From UBA4732 sp002404095 (GTDB lineage: Bacteria; Planctomycetota; Planctomycetia; Gemmatales; Gemmataceae): DNA of 64,000 nt. Numbering within the stretch: position 1 is the first letter of the stretch; each line of letters begins with the position of its first letter. The position numbers were made by a program, and so were the translations under genes. Positions 31,916 to 39,277 of this stretch are shown here, piece after piece. The notes beneath the pieces were generated by a model that worked only from the letters and a program-made list of their open reading frames with translations, was not told the origin of the DNA and did no database searches. The stretch spans positions 1-64,000 of the forward strand of contig DAIPWT010000009.1 of assembly GCA_036783645.1 (NCBI GenBank). The letters run 5' to 3'.

Positions 31916-32170
31916 ATGGCGAAGCAGGAATACGAGTTCACCCTACTTCTGTCGGGTGTGCGCGAATTGACGCGCGAAGTACTCGACGCCCTGTACGAGG
32001 CGGGCTGCGACGACGCCCTGATTGGAGTGCGCGACGGCACGGTCTATGCGGAGTTTTGCCGTGAAGGCGCCTCGTTTCAAGAGGCCATGCTTTCGGCCGT
32101 GAGGGACGTGGAAACGGCTGGCGTAGGCGCCAAAGTCGAACAAGTCGAGCCGGATGAACTGGTTACATAA
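31916..32170 (+). CDS. Small acidic partner protein, possible antitoxin
   Basis: An 84-residue acidic protein from ATG 31916 (GGAGGAG at -8). It has an RelB/HicB-like start (YEFTLLLSGVRELT) and a helical middle (FQEAMLSAVRDVETAGVGAK). It lies 17 bases behind the HicA-like gene. HicB antitoxins normally follow hicA, so the order fits. It lacks a visible HTH. Confidence 0.5.
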   Translation: MAKQEYEFTLLLSGVRELTREVLDALYEAGCDDALIGVRDGTVYAEFCREGASFQEAMLSAVRDVETAGVGAKVEQVEPDELVT

Positions 32171-32286
32171 TGTCAAGAATAGTCCGAAAATAAAGTGCGG
32201 AATGGAAAAGATCGCCATGCGTCCCCATCCTCTGATACCATGTTAGAGGAACTCAACCAGGCTCCGGCCGCGCGAGGAGCAAACCG

Positions 32287-32496
32287 ATGGCGACCATTAC
32301 CGCCGTCTACGAGAACGGGATGTTTCGGCCCACAGGGCCGGTCGATTTGCCAGAAGGAGCGACCGTGCATGTCGTAGCGGCTCCGGTTCGCACGGAACAA
32401 GACGAAGCCAGACGACGAGTGTTCGAGATTCTGTCGCAGTCCTACGATACGGGCGACCCCGAAGCCGCCGCCCGCCACGACGAACATCAGCCATGA
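32287..32496 (+). CDS. DUF104/AF2212-like antitoxin
   Basis: A 69-residue protein beginning MATITAVYENGMFRPTGPVD, the hallmark of DUF104/AF2212-like antitoxins (ITAVYENGVFRPL pattern), with VDLPEGATVHV following. These partner PIN-domain toxins. Its stop overlaps the ATG of a broken PIN gene (ATGA). Confidence 0.8.
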   Translation: MATITAVYENGMFRPTGPVDLPEGATVHVVAAPVRTEQDEARRRVFEILSQSYDTGDPEAAARHDEHQP

Positions 32497-32874
32497 GGAC
32501 GGTTTTTCTCGATACGGTCGGCCTGATCGCGCTTTGGAACCGCTCCGACCCCTAGGTATCTACACAAGATAGACGGCCGCGATTTAGCCCCGGAGGGGCG
32601 GCGGTTAATAGCCAGGCGTGTAAACGCCTGGAAGGAGGCGGCGTCCCCTGATGAATCCAGCCCCGGAGGGGCGGCGGTAAGGGTCCGGCTCGGGACCGTC
32701 GCCCCTCCGGGGCTAAATAAAGCAACGCCAGGCGCCCGCATCCAGGCGTTTACACGCCTGGCTATTAACCGCCGCCCCTCCGGGGCTAATACAACGCGCC
32801 GCGAGATTGTACTGACCGAAGTTTTTACCAACGACCGTCATTTCGCGGCCGCCGGGTTCACGCCGCTGTTTTAA
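32493..32874 (+). pseudogene. Disrupted PIN-domain toxin
   Basis: The start is coupled to the DUF104 antitoxin (ATGA). The first 20 residues (MRTVFLDTVGLIALWNRSDP) hold the PIN metal-binding Asp, then TAG at 32553 opens a repeat-rich insert of about 240 bases. After the insert the frame EIVLTEVFTNDRHFAAAGFT ends at TAA 32872-32874 and carries the C-terminal DRHFxxAGF end of PIN domains. The middle of the domain is missing. The antitoxin is thus an orphan. Confidence 0.65.
32556..32792. repeat. Palindromic element inserted in the PIN gene (family H, TTAGCCCCGGAGGGGCGG)
   Basis: Nested inverted copies of TTAGCCCCGGAGGGGCGG and CCAGGCGTGTAAACGCCTGG surround an inner copy of CCCCGGAGGGGCGGC. It begins with GGTATCTACACAAG, a motif also at the edges of the family E element. 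No coding frame is present, so it is a non-autonomous element. Confidence 0.65.
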
Positions 32875-32963
32875 TCACCAGCGGCGCGAGGGTTGCCTCG
32901 TTGACCCCAAGGTCTACGCGGGACTCTATTTTATCTAGCGTCGGCGTTAGCGGGCACGCTTTG

Positions 32964-33066
32964 TTAGCGACTCTCGTCGGCGGGCCATCGCGTCAGTGCT
33001 TGGAGGAAATCCACGGCGGCTGACTGCCAGCGGCCGAGGCGGAATTCGGCCCTGCAACGGCGGCAT
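32964..33066 (-). pseudogene. Possible C-terminal remnant of a Ser/Thr kinase with TPR tail
   Basis: On the minus strand the frame ...RRCRAEFRLGRWQSAAV followed by DFLQALTRWPADESR and a stop resembles the TPR-like tail of planctomycete Ser/Thr kinases (AxGRWxxAAxDFxxAL). A truncated kinase N-terminus on the same strand starts 2.2 kb away, and the restriction-modification genes lie between. The match is short, so this is an inference. Confidence 0.3.
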
Positions 33067-33126
33067 ATAGCGGGGCGTCGGCCGGGACTGATTCGGCTTT
33101 TCTTTACTGGCCCGGCATCCCTTCCA

Positions 33127-34461
33127 GTGATAGAATTCGCGCAATATCTTCATTCCGTCAACTTCGAGGGCGCAGGTGTGCCAGAAAAACGCTTCACGGT
33201 TCTTTCGCTGTTCTCTGGCGGGATGGGTCTCGACATCGGACTCGAACAGACCGGCCGGTTCGAGCATCTGGCGTGCGTTGAGAAGATTCCGGCTTTCTGC
33301 GAGACGATCCGGCGTAACCGGGATGCTGGACTTGTCGGCGATCGGAATCTCCGCGTTTACGAAAGGGATATTGCAGAACTTGATCCATTTGCGGTTATGG
33401 CTGAACTCGGTGTGAAACCGTGCTCCGTTGATCTTATCGCGGGCGGCCCGCCGTGTCAGGCGTTTAGCGTTTTCGGCAAACGACGAGGGCTGGCTGACAG
33501 GCGCGGCGAGCTCCTTCTGGAATATCTGCGCTTCGTGGAGGCCTTTCGACCGCGTACCTTTCTCATGGAAAACGTGCGCGGCCTGCTTTCGATGACCACC
33601 GCGGAGGATCAGCACAAAGGTGCTCTGTTTGAGATGGTCCAGGACCGGTTCGACCACCTCGGTTACCGAACCGATTGCTTCGTTGTTAATTCAGTGAATT
33701 ACGGCGCGCCGCAAATACGCGAACGAATGATTGTCATCGGCAATCGCTACAATTTGTCGGCCGATTTTACACGCCCGACCCACAGCGATCACCCCGAAGA
33801 AAACCTTCCCGTGTTCGCCACGCTCGGAGACGCCATCCACGGTAAGGCGGACCCGGACCCGACCCTTATGCACTTCAGCGAGCGAAAGCAGAAATATCTG
33901 GCGATGGTCCCGCCCGGTGGGAACTGGCGCTCACTCCCACTACCCATCCAGAAGGAGTCCATGGGAAAGAGCTTCTTTCTCAAGGGCGGAAGGTCGGCGC
34001 ACTGGCGCAAATTGTCGTTCGAGTTTCCCTGCCCGACCATAATGACCATGCCCAACCACGCTGGGACCAGCATGTGTCATCCGGAACTGCTCCGCCCGCT
34101 CACGGTCGGCGAGTGCGCACTCGTTCAGGGCTTCCCACCGGAATGGGCCTTCGTTGGTACGCCAGGGGAAAAGTACCAGCAGGTGGGAAACGCGGTCCCC
34201 ATCGTGTTGGGCCGCCTTGGGGGCGGTTCCGTTATCGACCTACTGGAACAAATCATCTCGATCCAAAATCCCGCGCCGGGACCGATCCTGCCTAACCGTG
34301 TCTTACACTTGCGACCGCATGTGCGGACACGATGTTGGTGGAAGGACGGCCAGATTATCGATGGCCTGCCTTACTCGCAACGCCCGGGGCGAAAAAAAAC
34401 TCGCATGGAGGGGCCGTCCCTTTTCGATTGGATTCCGCCCTCGACCGAAGGGGAGTTGTAA
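33127..34461 (+). CDS. DNA (cytosine-5-)-methyltransferase of a type II R-M system
   Basis: A 444-residue C5-methylase: motif I FTVLSLFSGGMGLDIGLEQ, motif IV GGPPCQAFS with the catalytic Cys110, motif VI MENVRGLLS, motif VIII QIRERMIVIGN, and motif IX-X MCHPELLRPLTVGECALVQG and YQQVGNAVP. The target-recognition region is between about 235 and 330. It methylates cytosine in the site cut by the partner enzyme. Start codon could be GTG 33127 or GTG 33178. The stop overlaps the endonuclease ATG as TAATG. Confidence 0.93.
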   Translation: MIEFAQYLHSVNFEGAGVPEKRFTVLSLFSGGMGLDIGLEQTGRFEHLACVEKIPAFCETIRRNRDAGLVGDRNLRVYERDIAELDPFAVMAELGVKPCSVDLIAGGPPCQAFSVFGKRRGLADRRGELLLEYLRFVEAFRPRTFLMENVRGLLSMTTAEDQHKGALFEMVQDRFDHLGYRTDCFVVNSVNYGAPQIRERMIVIGNRYNLSADFTRPTHSDHPEENLPVFATLGDAIHGKADPDPTLMHFSERKQKYLAMVPPGGNWRSLPLPIQKESMGKSFFLKGGRSAHWRKLSFEFPCPTIMTMPNHAGTSMCHPELLRPLTVGECALVQGFPPEWAFVGTPGEKYQQVGNAVPIVLGRLGGGSVIDLLEQIISIQNPAPGPILPNRVLHLRPHVRTRCWWKDGQIIDGLPYSQRPGRKKTRMEGPSLFDWIPPSTEGEL

Positions 34462-35315
34462 TGGTGGCTCACACCGAATGCGTTGCGGGAACTGCGAAAG
34501 AAACGAGCCTGTTTCTCGGGCGTCGCCTTCGTAAATTGCGCACGCAAATAGGCGGCGTACTGAACGTCAACCCTTTTCTAATGCGCGCTCTGAAAGACTT
34601 CCATCAGATCACAGACCAGTTGTCCCTCGCACAGTTTCTACTAACCTCGCATCTCGGCGGCGGTCACGCCACAGGTTTCGGCAAGATGATTGATGAGAAA
34701 GTATTGCCCCATGTATTTCAGACGAAGCGGCTTGACTCGACTTGCCGGGACGTATCCCCGTACAACAAAGAAATCTTCGATGACATTGATCATCTTGTCA
34801 CGAAGAGCGACGGTGTTTACCTTTTGTCCCTGAAGGCCGGAGCCTGGTCCATTCAACTCGGTCAGGCAATGGGTTTGTATCGTCACTTTCTGGCGTTAGG
34901 CGAGCAAGGGCTTCAGTCGCGCGGAATCGTCGTGGGCGTTTTCTACGGGCATAAGGGATTGCTGACAGATAAATATCGCGTCGTCAAAGGAGAAAATATA
35001 CGACACCAGTCGGAGATGCGGAAACTTGATTACGTCGAGGTCAAGGCGGGGGCCGCTTTCTGGTCGTGGTTGAACGACGACGAGAAAGCCACTCAAGAAT
35101 GGATCCTCGAAGGGATCGCTAAAGGCGCCGACGAATTCATGGCCAATACGCCAGATATGAAGGAGGTGGCAGGGGGCGCCGCTCATCGGCTGGTTCTGGA
35201 GTTGAGAGAGAAATACGGTCTTTCCGCCGCCGGCGCGATCGATTGGCTCTTCCTTCTTCACGCCGTCAACGACGACAAGGGAGAACAACTCGGAGCAGAG
35301 GCCGTCGAGCCTTAG
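34461..35315 (+). CDS. Type II restriction endonuclease (TdeIII-like, tentative)
   Basis: A 284-residue protein starting at ATG 34461, coupled to the methylase (TAATG). The segment EIFDDIDHLVTKSDGVYLLS followed by LKAGAWSIQLGQAMGLY (about 103-140) has the Asp...xLK arrangement of PD-(D/E)xK nucleases and resembles the TdeIII/PmeII-type endonuclease cores. The remaining sequence is unrecognised, as usual for restriction enzymes. Function is inferred mainly from coupling to the methylase. Its 3' end overlaps the truncated kinase gene on the other strand by about 50 bases. Confidence 0.7.
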   Translation: MVAHTECVAGTAKETSLFLGRRLRKLRTQIGGVLNVNPFLMRALKDFHQITDQLSLAQFLLTSHLGGGHATGFGKMIDEKVLPHVFQTKRLDSTCRDVSPYNKEIFDDIDHLVTKSDGVYLLSLKAGAWSIQLGQAMGLYRHFLALGEQGLQSRGIVVGVFYGHKGLLTDKYRVVKGENIRHQSEMRKLDYVEVKAGAAFWSWLNDDEKATQEWILEGIAKGADEFMANTPDMKEVAGGAAHRLVLELREKYGLSAAGAIDWLFLLHAVNDDKGEQLGAEAVEP

Positions 35316-36171
35316 CCACAATCCTAGAGTGCTTGGTTGATGCGAAGCCACATGGCGCCAAATCTAAACTTGTCCCTTTACCGCTTCCTTCCGCTTCCTC
35401 GCGCTCCTTTTCGCCGCGCGCCTGTTCCGGCGCCATGTATTCCGGCGTACCCACGCCCTGCGACTGTGAAGCCTCGCCCGCTCCGCCCATCCGCTTGGCC
35501 AAACCGAAGTCGGCGACGTGCGGCTCACCGGACGCATCCAGCAGGATGTTGCCCGGCTTCAGGTCGCGGTGCAGCAATTGCCGTTGATGGGCATAATGTA
35601 CCGCCCGCGCCGCCGTCGCCGTCAGCTTGGCCGCCGCCTTCGCATCGTTGTGGTATCGCTCAAGGCGCCCAGACAGGCTGCCGCCTTCGACCAACTTCAT
35701 GGTGAAGAAATGCAAGCCGCCGTGTTCGCCGACTTCGTAGACCGGCACAATATGCGGATGGTCCAGACGCGCCGCCTCGTCGGCTTCTTGGCGAAAGCGG
35801 CGCACGTCATCCGCATCGGCCAACTCGCCGGAGCGGATCACCTTGAGGGCGACCATACGCTCGGGCGCCAGTTGTCTGGCTCTGTAGACGACGCCCATAC
35901 CGCCGTGGCCGATTTCCTCCAGCAGTTCGTAGCCGCCGAAGCGGCGCGGCAGGCGCCCGGCAGCGGCGTTGTCCGACGCACCGGAAGTCGGCGTGTACGC
36001 CGTCGCATGAGGGTCGGCGGGCGCGTCGGAGTAGCGCGTGCCGGCCGCGTCGTCGGTGGAAACAGGGATTGCCGGCGCGCCGGCGTAGCGCGTCGCCGCC
36101 GGATCGGAAGGCGTTGCGCCGTAGTTGGTGGCGTCGTGGTCGCCCTGTCGGCCATCGTTGTGGGGGGACAT
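35266..36171 (-). CDS. Truncated Ser/Thr protein kinase (N-terminal and central part only)
   Basis: A 301-residue frame. After a Thr/Ala/Asp-rich N-terminus (about 1-75), the kinase starts: IGHGGMGVVYRA, ALKVIRSG, HRDLKPGNILLD, DFGLAKR and GTPEYMAPEQARGEK (about 239-255). It then departs from kinase sequence: the last 46 residues (EREEAEGSGKGTSL...) are not homologous and the C-lobe is missing. The gene converges on the restriction endonuclease and overlaps its end. The kinase fold would be incomplete and probably inactive, so this is likely a gene cut by arrival of the R-M module. Confidence 0.75.
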   Translation of the reverse strand: MSPHNDGRQGDHDATNYGATPSDPAATRYAGAPAIPVSTDDAAGTRYSDAPADPHATAYTPTSGASDNAAAGRLPRRFGGYELLEEIGHGGMGVVYRARQLAPERMVALKVIRSGELADADDVRRFRQEADEAARLDHPHIVPVYEVGEHGGLHFFTMKLVEGGSLSGRLERYHNDAKAAAKLTATAARAVHYAHQRQLLHRDLKPGNILLDASGEPHVADFGLAKRMGGAGEASQSQGVGTPEYMAPEQARGEKEREEAEGSGKGTSLDLAPCGFASTKHSRIVAKARRPLLRVVLPCRR

Positions 36172-36270
36172 GGGGGCGCCTCCCTTGCATTCGATCCGTG
36201 GGAAACCGCCTTTAGATTACCGCTAGGCGTCGCCGCAGGCCAGAAAAATTATTAGTCCGCGCATACTACG

Positions 36271-36465
36271 CTGACCGGCCTGAAACTGGAGTGCTACGTC
36301 GTGGACAAGGGGGCCAATCTGGCGCTATTTGGCCTGGCGCCGCCGGAGTTGGCCGTCGAGATTACGACGAAGTGCGGCCAACGCTTTACGCTGGACCTGG
36401 GCCGAACCGAGGGTTGCCCGTGTTGTTCTTGCCGGCAATCAGGTTCACGCGCTCCAGCTGCGTGA
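36271..36465 (+). pseudogene. Possible fragment of a DUF4340-like protein
   Basis: The plus-strand frame LTGLKLECYVVDKGANLALF followed by GLAPPELAVEITTKCGQRF and TLDLGRTEG resembles part of DUF4340 proteins (GLxxPxLxVxV...LxLGRxEG). It has no proper start and ends at a TGA after Cys-rich nonsense, then shifts frame. Weak evidence. Confidence 0.3.
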
Positions 36466-36606
36466 GCGCCAGTCCCGAGAAGCACCGAAAGTTCCTGACG
36501 GCGAAGCTCTGGAACATGACCTACCTCTTAATGGTGTTCGGCCCATTCCTTGGTCTTAATATCGCAAGCGTTCGGGAAGCACAAGAGGCTGGCGTTCAGC
36601 GCAACT

Positions 36607-37566
36607 CTACGGCGGAGGGAGCACGTCAGTTGAGCCGTCCTTCGTCGGCGGCAACGGCTTTTTCATTTCGATGATCCAGGAAACGGCGAAGCCGATGACG
36701 CCAACGACTATGCTGCCAAGCACGAAGGTAAAGCGAATAGGCCCACTTGATGGGCCGATGAGGAATTCAAGCCCGCCCAGAATGACCAACATGGCAAACA
36801 CTACCCGGAGCCGTAGAAGGCTCGGTGATACGTTCGGGTTCCTCGATTTGAGCAGACGGTAACAGAGGGGGCCGAAAATGCCGCCGATCAGCCCGAACAT
36901 CAGAAGGCGAGAAAAATCAAAGCCTCGCGTCGGGGCGTCGGCGGCGAGGCCGGACTGGTAGCCGTAGCCTGGCTCGAAGACAAAAGAATCCAGAACAAAA
37001 TCGAAATCGACCTTGGAGCGGTCTACGTCGGCGGCGGCGGCCCAGAAATTTAACTGGGCCACGCCAACCTTTCCGGGAAATAGGCATATCTTGCCATGCA
37101 CCTTGCCTGTATCGCTAATGTTCACGGTCTGCTCGATCTCGAAGAAAATCATGTTTCTCCGAGCATCGATCACAGCGTCGAACATCTTTGAGTCGCTGGA
37201 AATACCTTTCCGATCGTTCGCTTTCTCTGCCGCAGCCTTTATGGATTTATAACCGTCCGCCGTTTCGCCGAGCGTCGGCATTCGGCAAATTTGGCGGTTA
37301 ATGAGGATATAAGGGTAGTCCCCTTCCGGCTTATCGCTTCGTTGGAACCAAGCCTGATATTTCTCCAGCGGCTCTCCCGTCTGGCGGGCCAATGCCTCAG
37401 CCGCCCGGTCTGCGACGCCAGGCGGCAGACGCCGCCAACTTTCAGGGAGCTTGATCGAAAAATGAAGTTCCGGGTCGCTGTACTGTACGCCTTCGCCGTG
37501 GGCAAGGACCGTGACGGAAAAGAGAACCATGAGGGAGATGCGGAATTTCATTGACTGGCTTTTCAT
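36607..37566 (-). CDS. Hypothetical exported membrane protein
   Basis: A 319-residue protein: an N-terminal signal/anchor (FRISLMVLFSVTVLAHG), a soluble domain to about 215 (FSIKLPESWRRLPPGV, a PsbP/DcrB-like start), then two to three membrane spans (MFGLIGGIFGPLCYRLL, LRVVFAMLVILGGLEFLIG, VLGSIVVGVIGFAVSWIIEM). The FSIKLPESW motif is common in periplasmic proteins of unknown role. Met6 (37551) is an alternative start. Confidence 0.6.
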   Translation of the reverse strand: MKSQSMKFRISLMVLFSVTVLAHGEGVQYSDPELHFSIKLPESWRRLPPGVADRAAEALARQTGEPLEKYQAWFQRSDKPEGDYPYILINRQICRMPTLGETADGYKSIKAAAEKANDRKGISSDSKMFDAVIDARRNMIFFEIEQTVNISDTGKVHGKICLFPGKVGVAQLNFWAAAADVDRSKVDFDFVLDSFVFEPGYGYQSGLAADAPTRGFDFSRLLMFGLIGGIFGPLCYRLLKSRNPNVSPSLLRLRVVFAMLVILGGLEFLIGPSSGPIRFTFVLGSIVVGVIGFAVSWIIEMKKPLPPTKDGSTDVLPPP

Positions 37567-37665
37567 ATCGACCAGACATTCTGGGAGCCATCGACCATTG
37601 CCGGCTTCAACAGAAATAAACGGCGTCAGATCAATTTAAGATGAAAGCAATCTGAAAAAGCTGTT

Positions 37666-37977
37666 TCAAGACAGCGCCACGCAGGCATTCGGCTTCTCCG
37701 TGAAGAAGCGGTGCAAGACGCGAGCGACGTTCTTTGCCGTGGACAGGGGCAACCACTTGCCGTCTTCCGCTTCGTATTCCACTTCCGGTTCCCCGGCCAG
37801 CTCAAACCGGAGTCCCTTGGCGAACGCCTCCAGAGCCTTTACGCCCCCAGGTGAGCTGGCCACGAATCGCTCGCCGTAACGAATAGGTTGCCTGTGACTC
37901 AGCAAGGGATTGTAAGCCGCCAGGCTCCGCCCGTCAACGCACCCCGCCGCGCTTTGCCGGCGGTTATCGGCGCTCAT
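37666..37977 (-). CDS. Small hypothetical protein
   Basis: A 103-residue frame. The C-terminal 65 residues (GVKALEAFAKGLRFELAGEP, LPLSTAKNVARVLHRFF) look protein-like, whereas the first 35 residues are of low quality. It may be a short gene or the end of a truncated one. It overlaps nothing with strong coding signal and lies divergent from the AAA ATPase gene. Confidence 0.4.
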   Translation of the reverse strand: MSADNRRQSAAGCVDGRSLAAYNPLLSHRQPIRYGERFVASSPGGVKALEAFAKGLRFELAGEPEVEYEAEDGKWLPLSTAKNVARVLHRFFTEKPNACVALS

Positions 37978-38073
37978 CCCCAGCTATTCCCCCTCCATCT
38001 CACCTGCCCACACGCCCGCTCCGCAGGGTACACTCGATGTCCGCGCTCAGTCCCCGCAGCTTCAAGGTGCATC

Positions 38074-39141
38074 ATGTCCAAGCGTCCCTCCACCGCCGCC
38101 CGCGTACGGCCGATGAGCGAAGTCGAGGCCCGGCCGGTCGAATGGCTGTGGCCGGGCTGGATTCCGTTGGGCAAGGTGACTGTACTCGACGGCGATCCCG
38201 GTCTGGGTAAATCGACCCTTCTTTTCGACCTCGCCGCCCGCGTCAGCCGCGACGGCGTGATGCCCGACGGGGCGGTCGGGCCGGTCGGCGCGTCGCTCAT
38301 CCTGTCGGCCGAGGACGGCGAGGCGGACACCATCAAGCCGCGCTTGGCCGCGGCCGGCGGCGATATGACGCGGCTGTTCACGCTCTCGGCCGTGCGCGGC
38401 GACGACGGCGAGGAGCGGACGCCGGAGATACCGCGCGACCTGCCGGTGATCGAGGCGGCCGTGGCCGAGCGCGGCGCCCGGCTGCTCGTCATCGACCCGC
38501 TCATGGCGTATCTGACCGGCGTGGACGCCAGCCGCGACCAGGACGTGCGGCGGGCGTTGTTCCAGCTGGCCCGGCTGGCGGAACGGCGGGGCTGCGCGGT
38601 GGTCTGCCTACGGCACCTAAACAAGACCAACGGCGACAAGGCGATCTACCGCGGCGGCGGCAGCATCGGCATCATCGGCGCCGCGCGGGCGGGCCTGCTC
38701 GTGGCCGCCGACCCCGACGACCCGCAAAGACGCTTATTGGCCGTGACCAAGTGCAATCTGGCGTTGCCGTCGCGGCCCTTGCGGTTCGCCCTGGCGCCGC
38801 GCGACGGCGTCTGCCGGGTGGAATGGCTGGGCGAAGCGGACTTCGAGGCGGACGAATTGGTGCGGCGAATGTCGTCGGCGGAGCGGGCCGAGCGCGAGGA
38901 GGTGCGCGGCATGTTGGTCGAAGCGATGGGCTTCCTGCGCGACCTCTTGGCCACGGGGCCGAAGCCGAGGTCGATGTGCTACCTCACCGGCGAGGCGGCC
39001 GGCTATTCGCGGCGAACGCTGGAGCGAGCGGTACGGACGCTCGGTTTGACGACGGCTTTCGGCGACCGCCACGCGGCTGGTGAAGCGACCTACGGCTTGC
39101 CGACGCCGGGCGGTGCGGAACTTGGCGGGTTGGCGGGTTGA
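38074..39141 (+). CDS. RepA-like AAA ATPase (AAA_25)
   Basis: A 355-residue protein from ATG 38074. A RecA-fold ATPase: Walker A DGDPGLGKST (about 46-55), Walker B LLVIDPLMAY, LRHLNKTNGDKAIYRGGGSI, and a helical C-terminal wHTH-like part (CYLTGEAAGYSRRTLERAVR). RepA-like primases/helicase loaders of this kind are frequent in phages, plasmids and planctomycete islands, often preceding mobile insertions. The C-terminus ELGGLAG falls in one of two long direct repeats flanking the adjacent defence module. Confidence 0.85.
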   Translation: MSKRPSTAARVRPMSEVEARPVEWLWPGWIPLGKVTVLDGDPGLGKSTLLFDLAARVSRDGVMPDGAVGPVGASLILSAEDGEADTIKPRLAAAGGDMTRLFTLSAVRGDDGEERTPEIPRDLPVIEAAVAERGARLLVIDPLMAYLTGVDASRDQDVRRALFQLARLAERRGCAVVCLRHLNKTNGDKAIYRGGGSIGIIGAARAGLLVAADPDDPQRRLLAVTKCNLALPSRPLRFALAPRDGVCRVEWLGEADFEADELVRRMSSAERAEREEVRGMLVEAMGFLRDLLATGPKPRSMCYLTGEAAGYSRRTLERAVRTLGLTTAFGDRHAAGEATYGLPTPGGAELGGLAG

Positions 39142-39149
39142 GCCGTAAA
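39121..39149 (+). repeat. Left direct repeat flanking the helicase/methylase module (CTTGGCGGGTTGGCGGG)
   Basis: CTTGGCGGGTTGGCGGGTTG plus AGCCGTAAA at the stop of the RepA-like gene; the near-copy is at 46525-46552. Confidence 0.7.
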
Positions 39150-39277
39150 GCCTCGATATTCTCATCTTTCCTGCGTGAGTTACTAAGCTAAGGGAAGAAT
39201 GTGGCAAGCGGCGGCCGTTAGGAAACGGTCTTCCGGCTTACGCGGACTTTCCGCGCAACGTAAGACGATAAACCACC

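Noticed and set aside
32947..33657. 236-residue minus-strand frame over the methylase start
   Set aside because: It lies antisense to a methylase with clear motifs, has Pro/Arg-rich low-quality sequence and no family match; only its short end in another frame (32964-33066) was kept as a possible kinase remnant.
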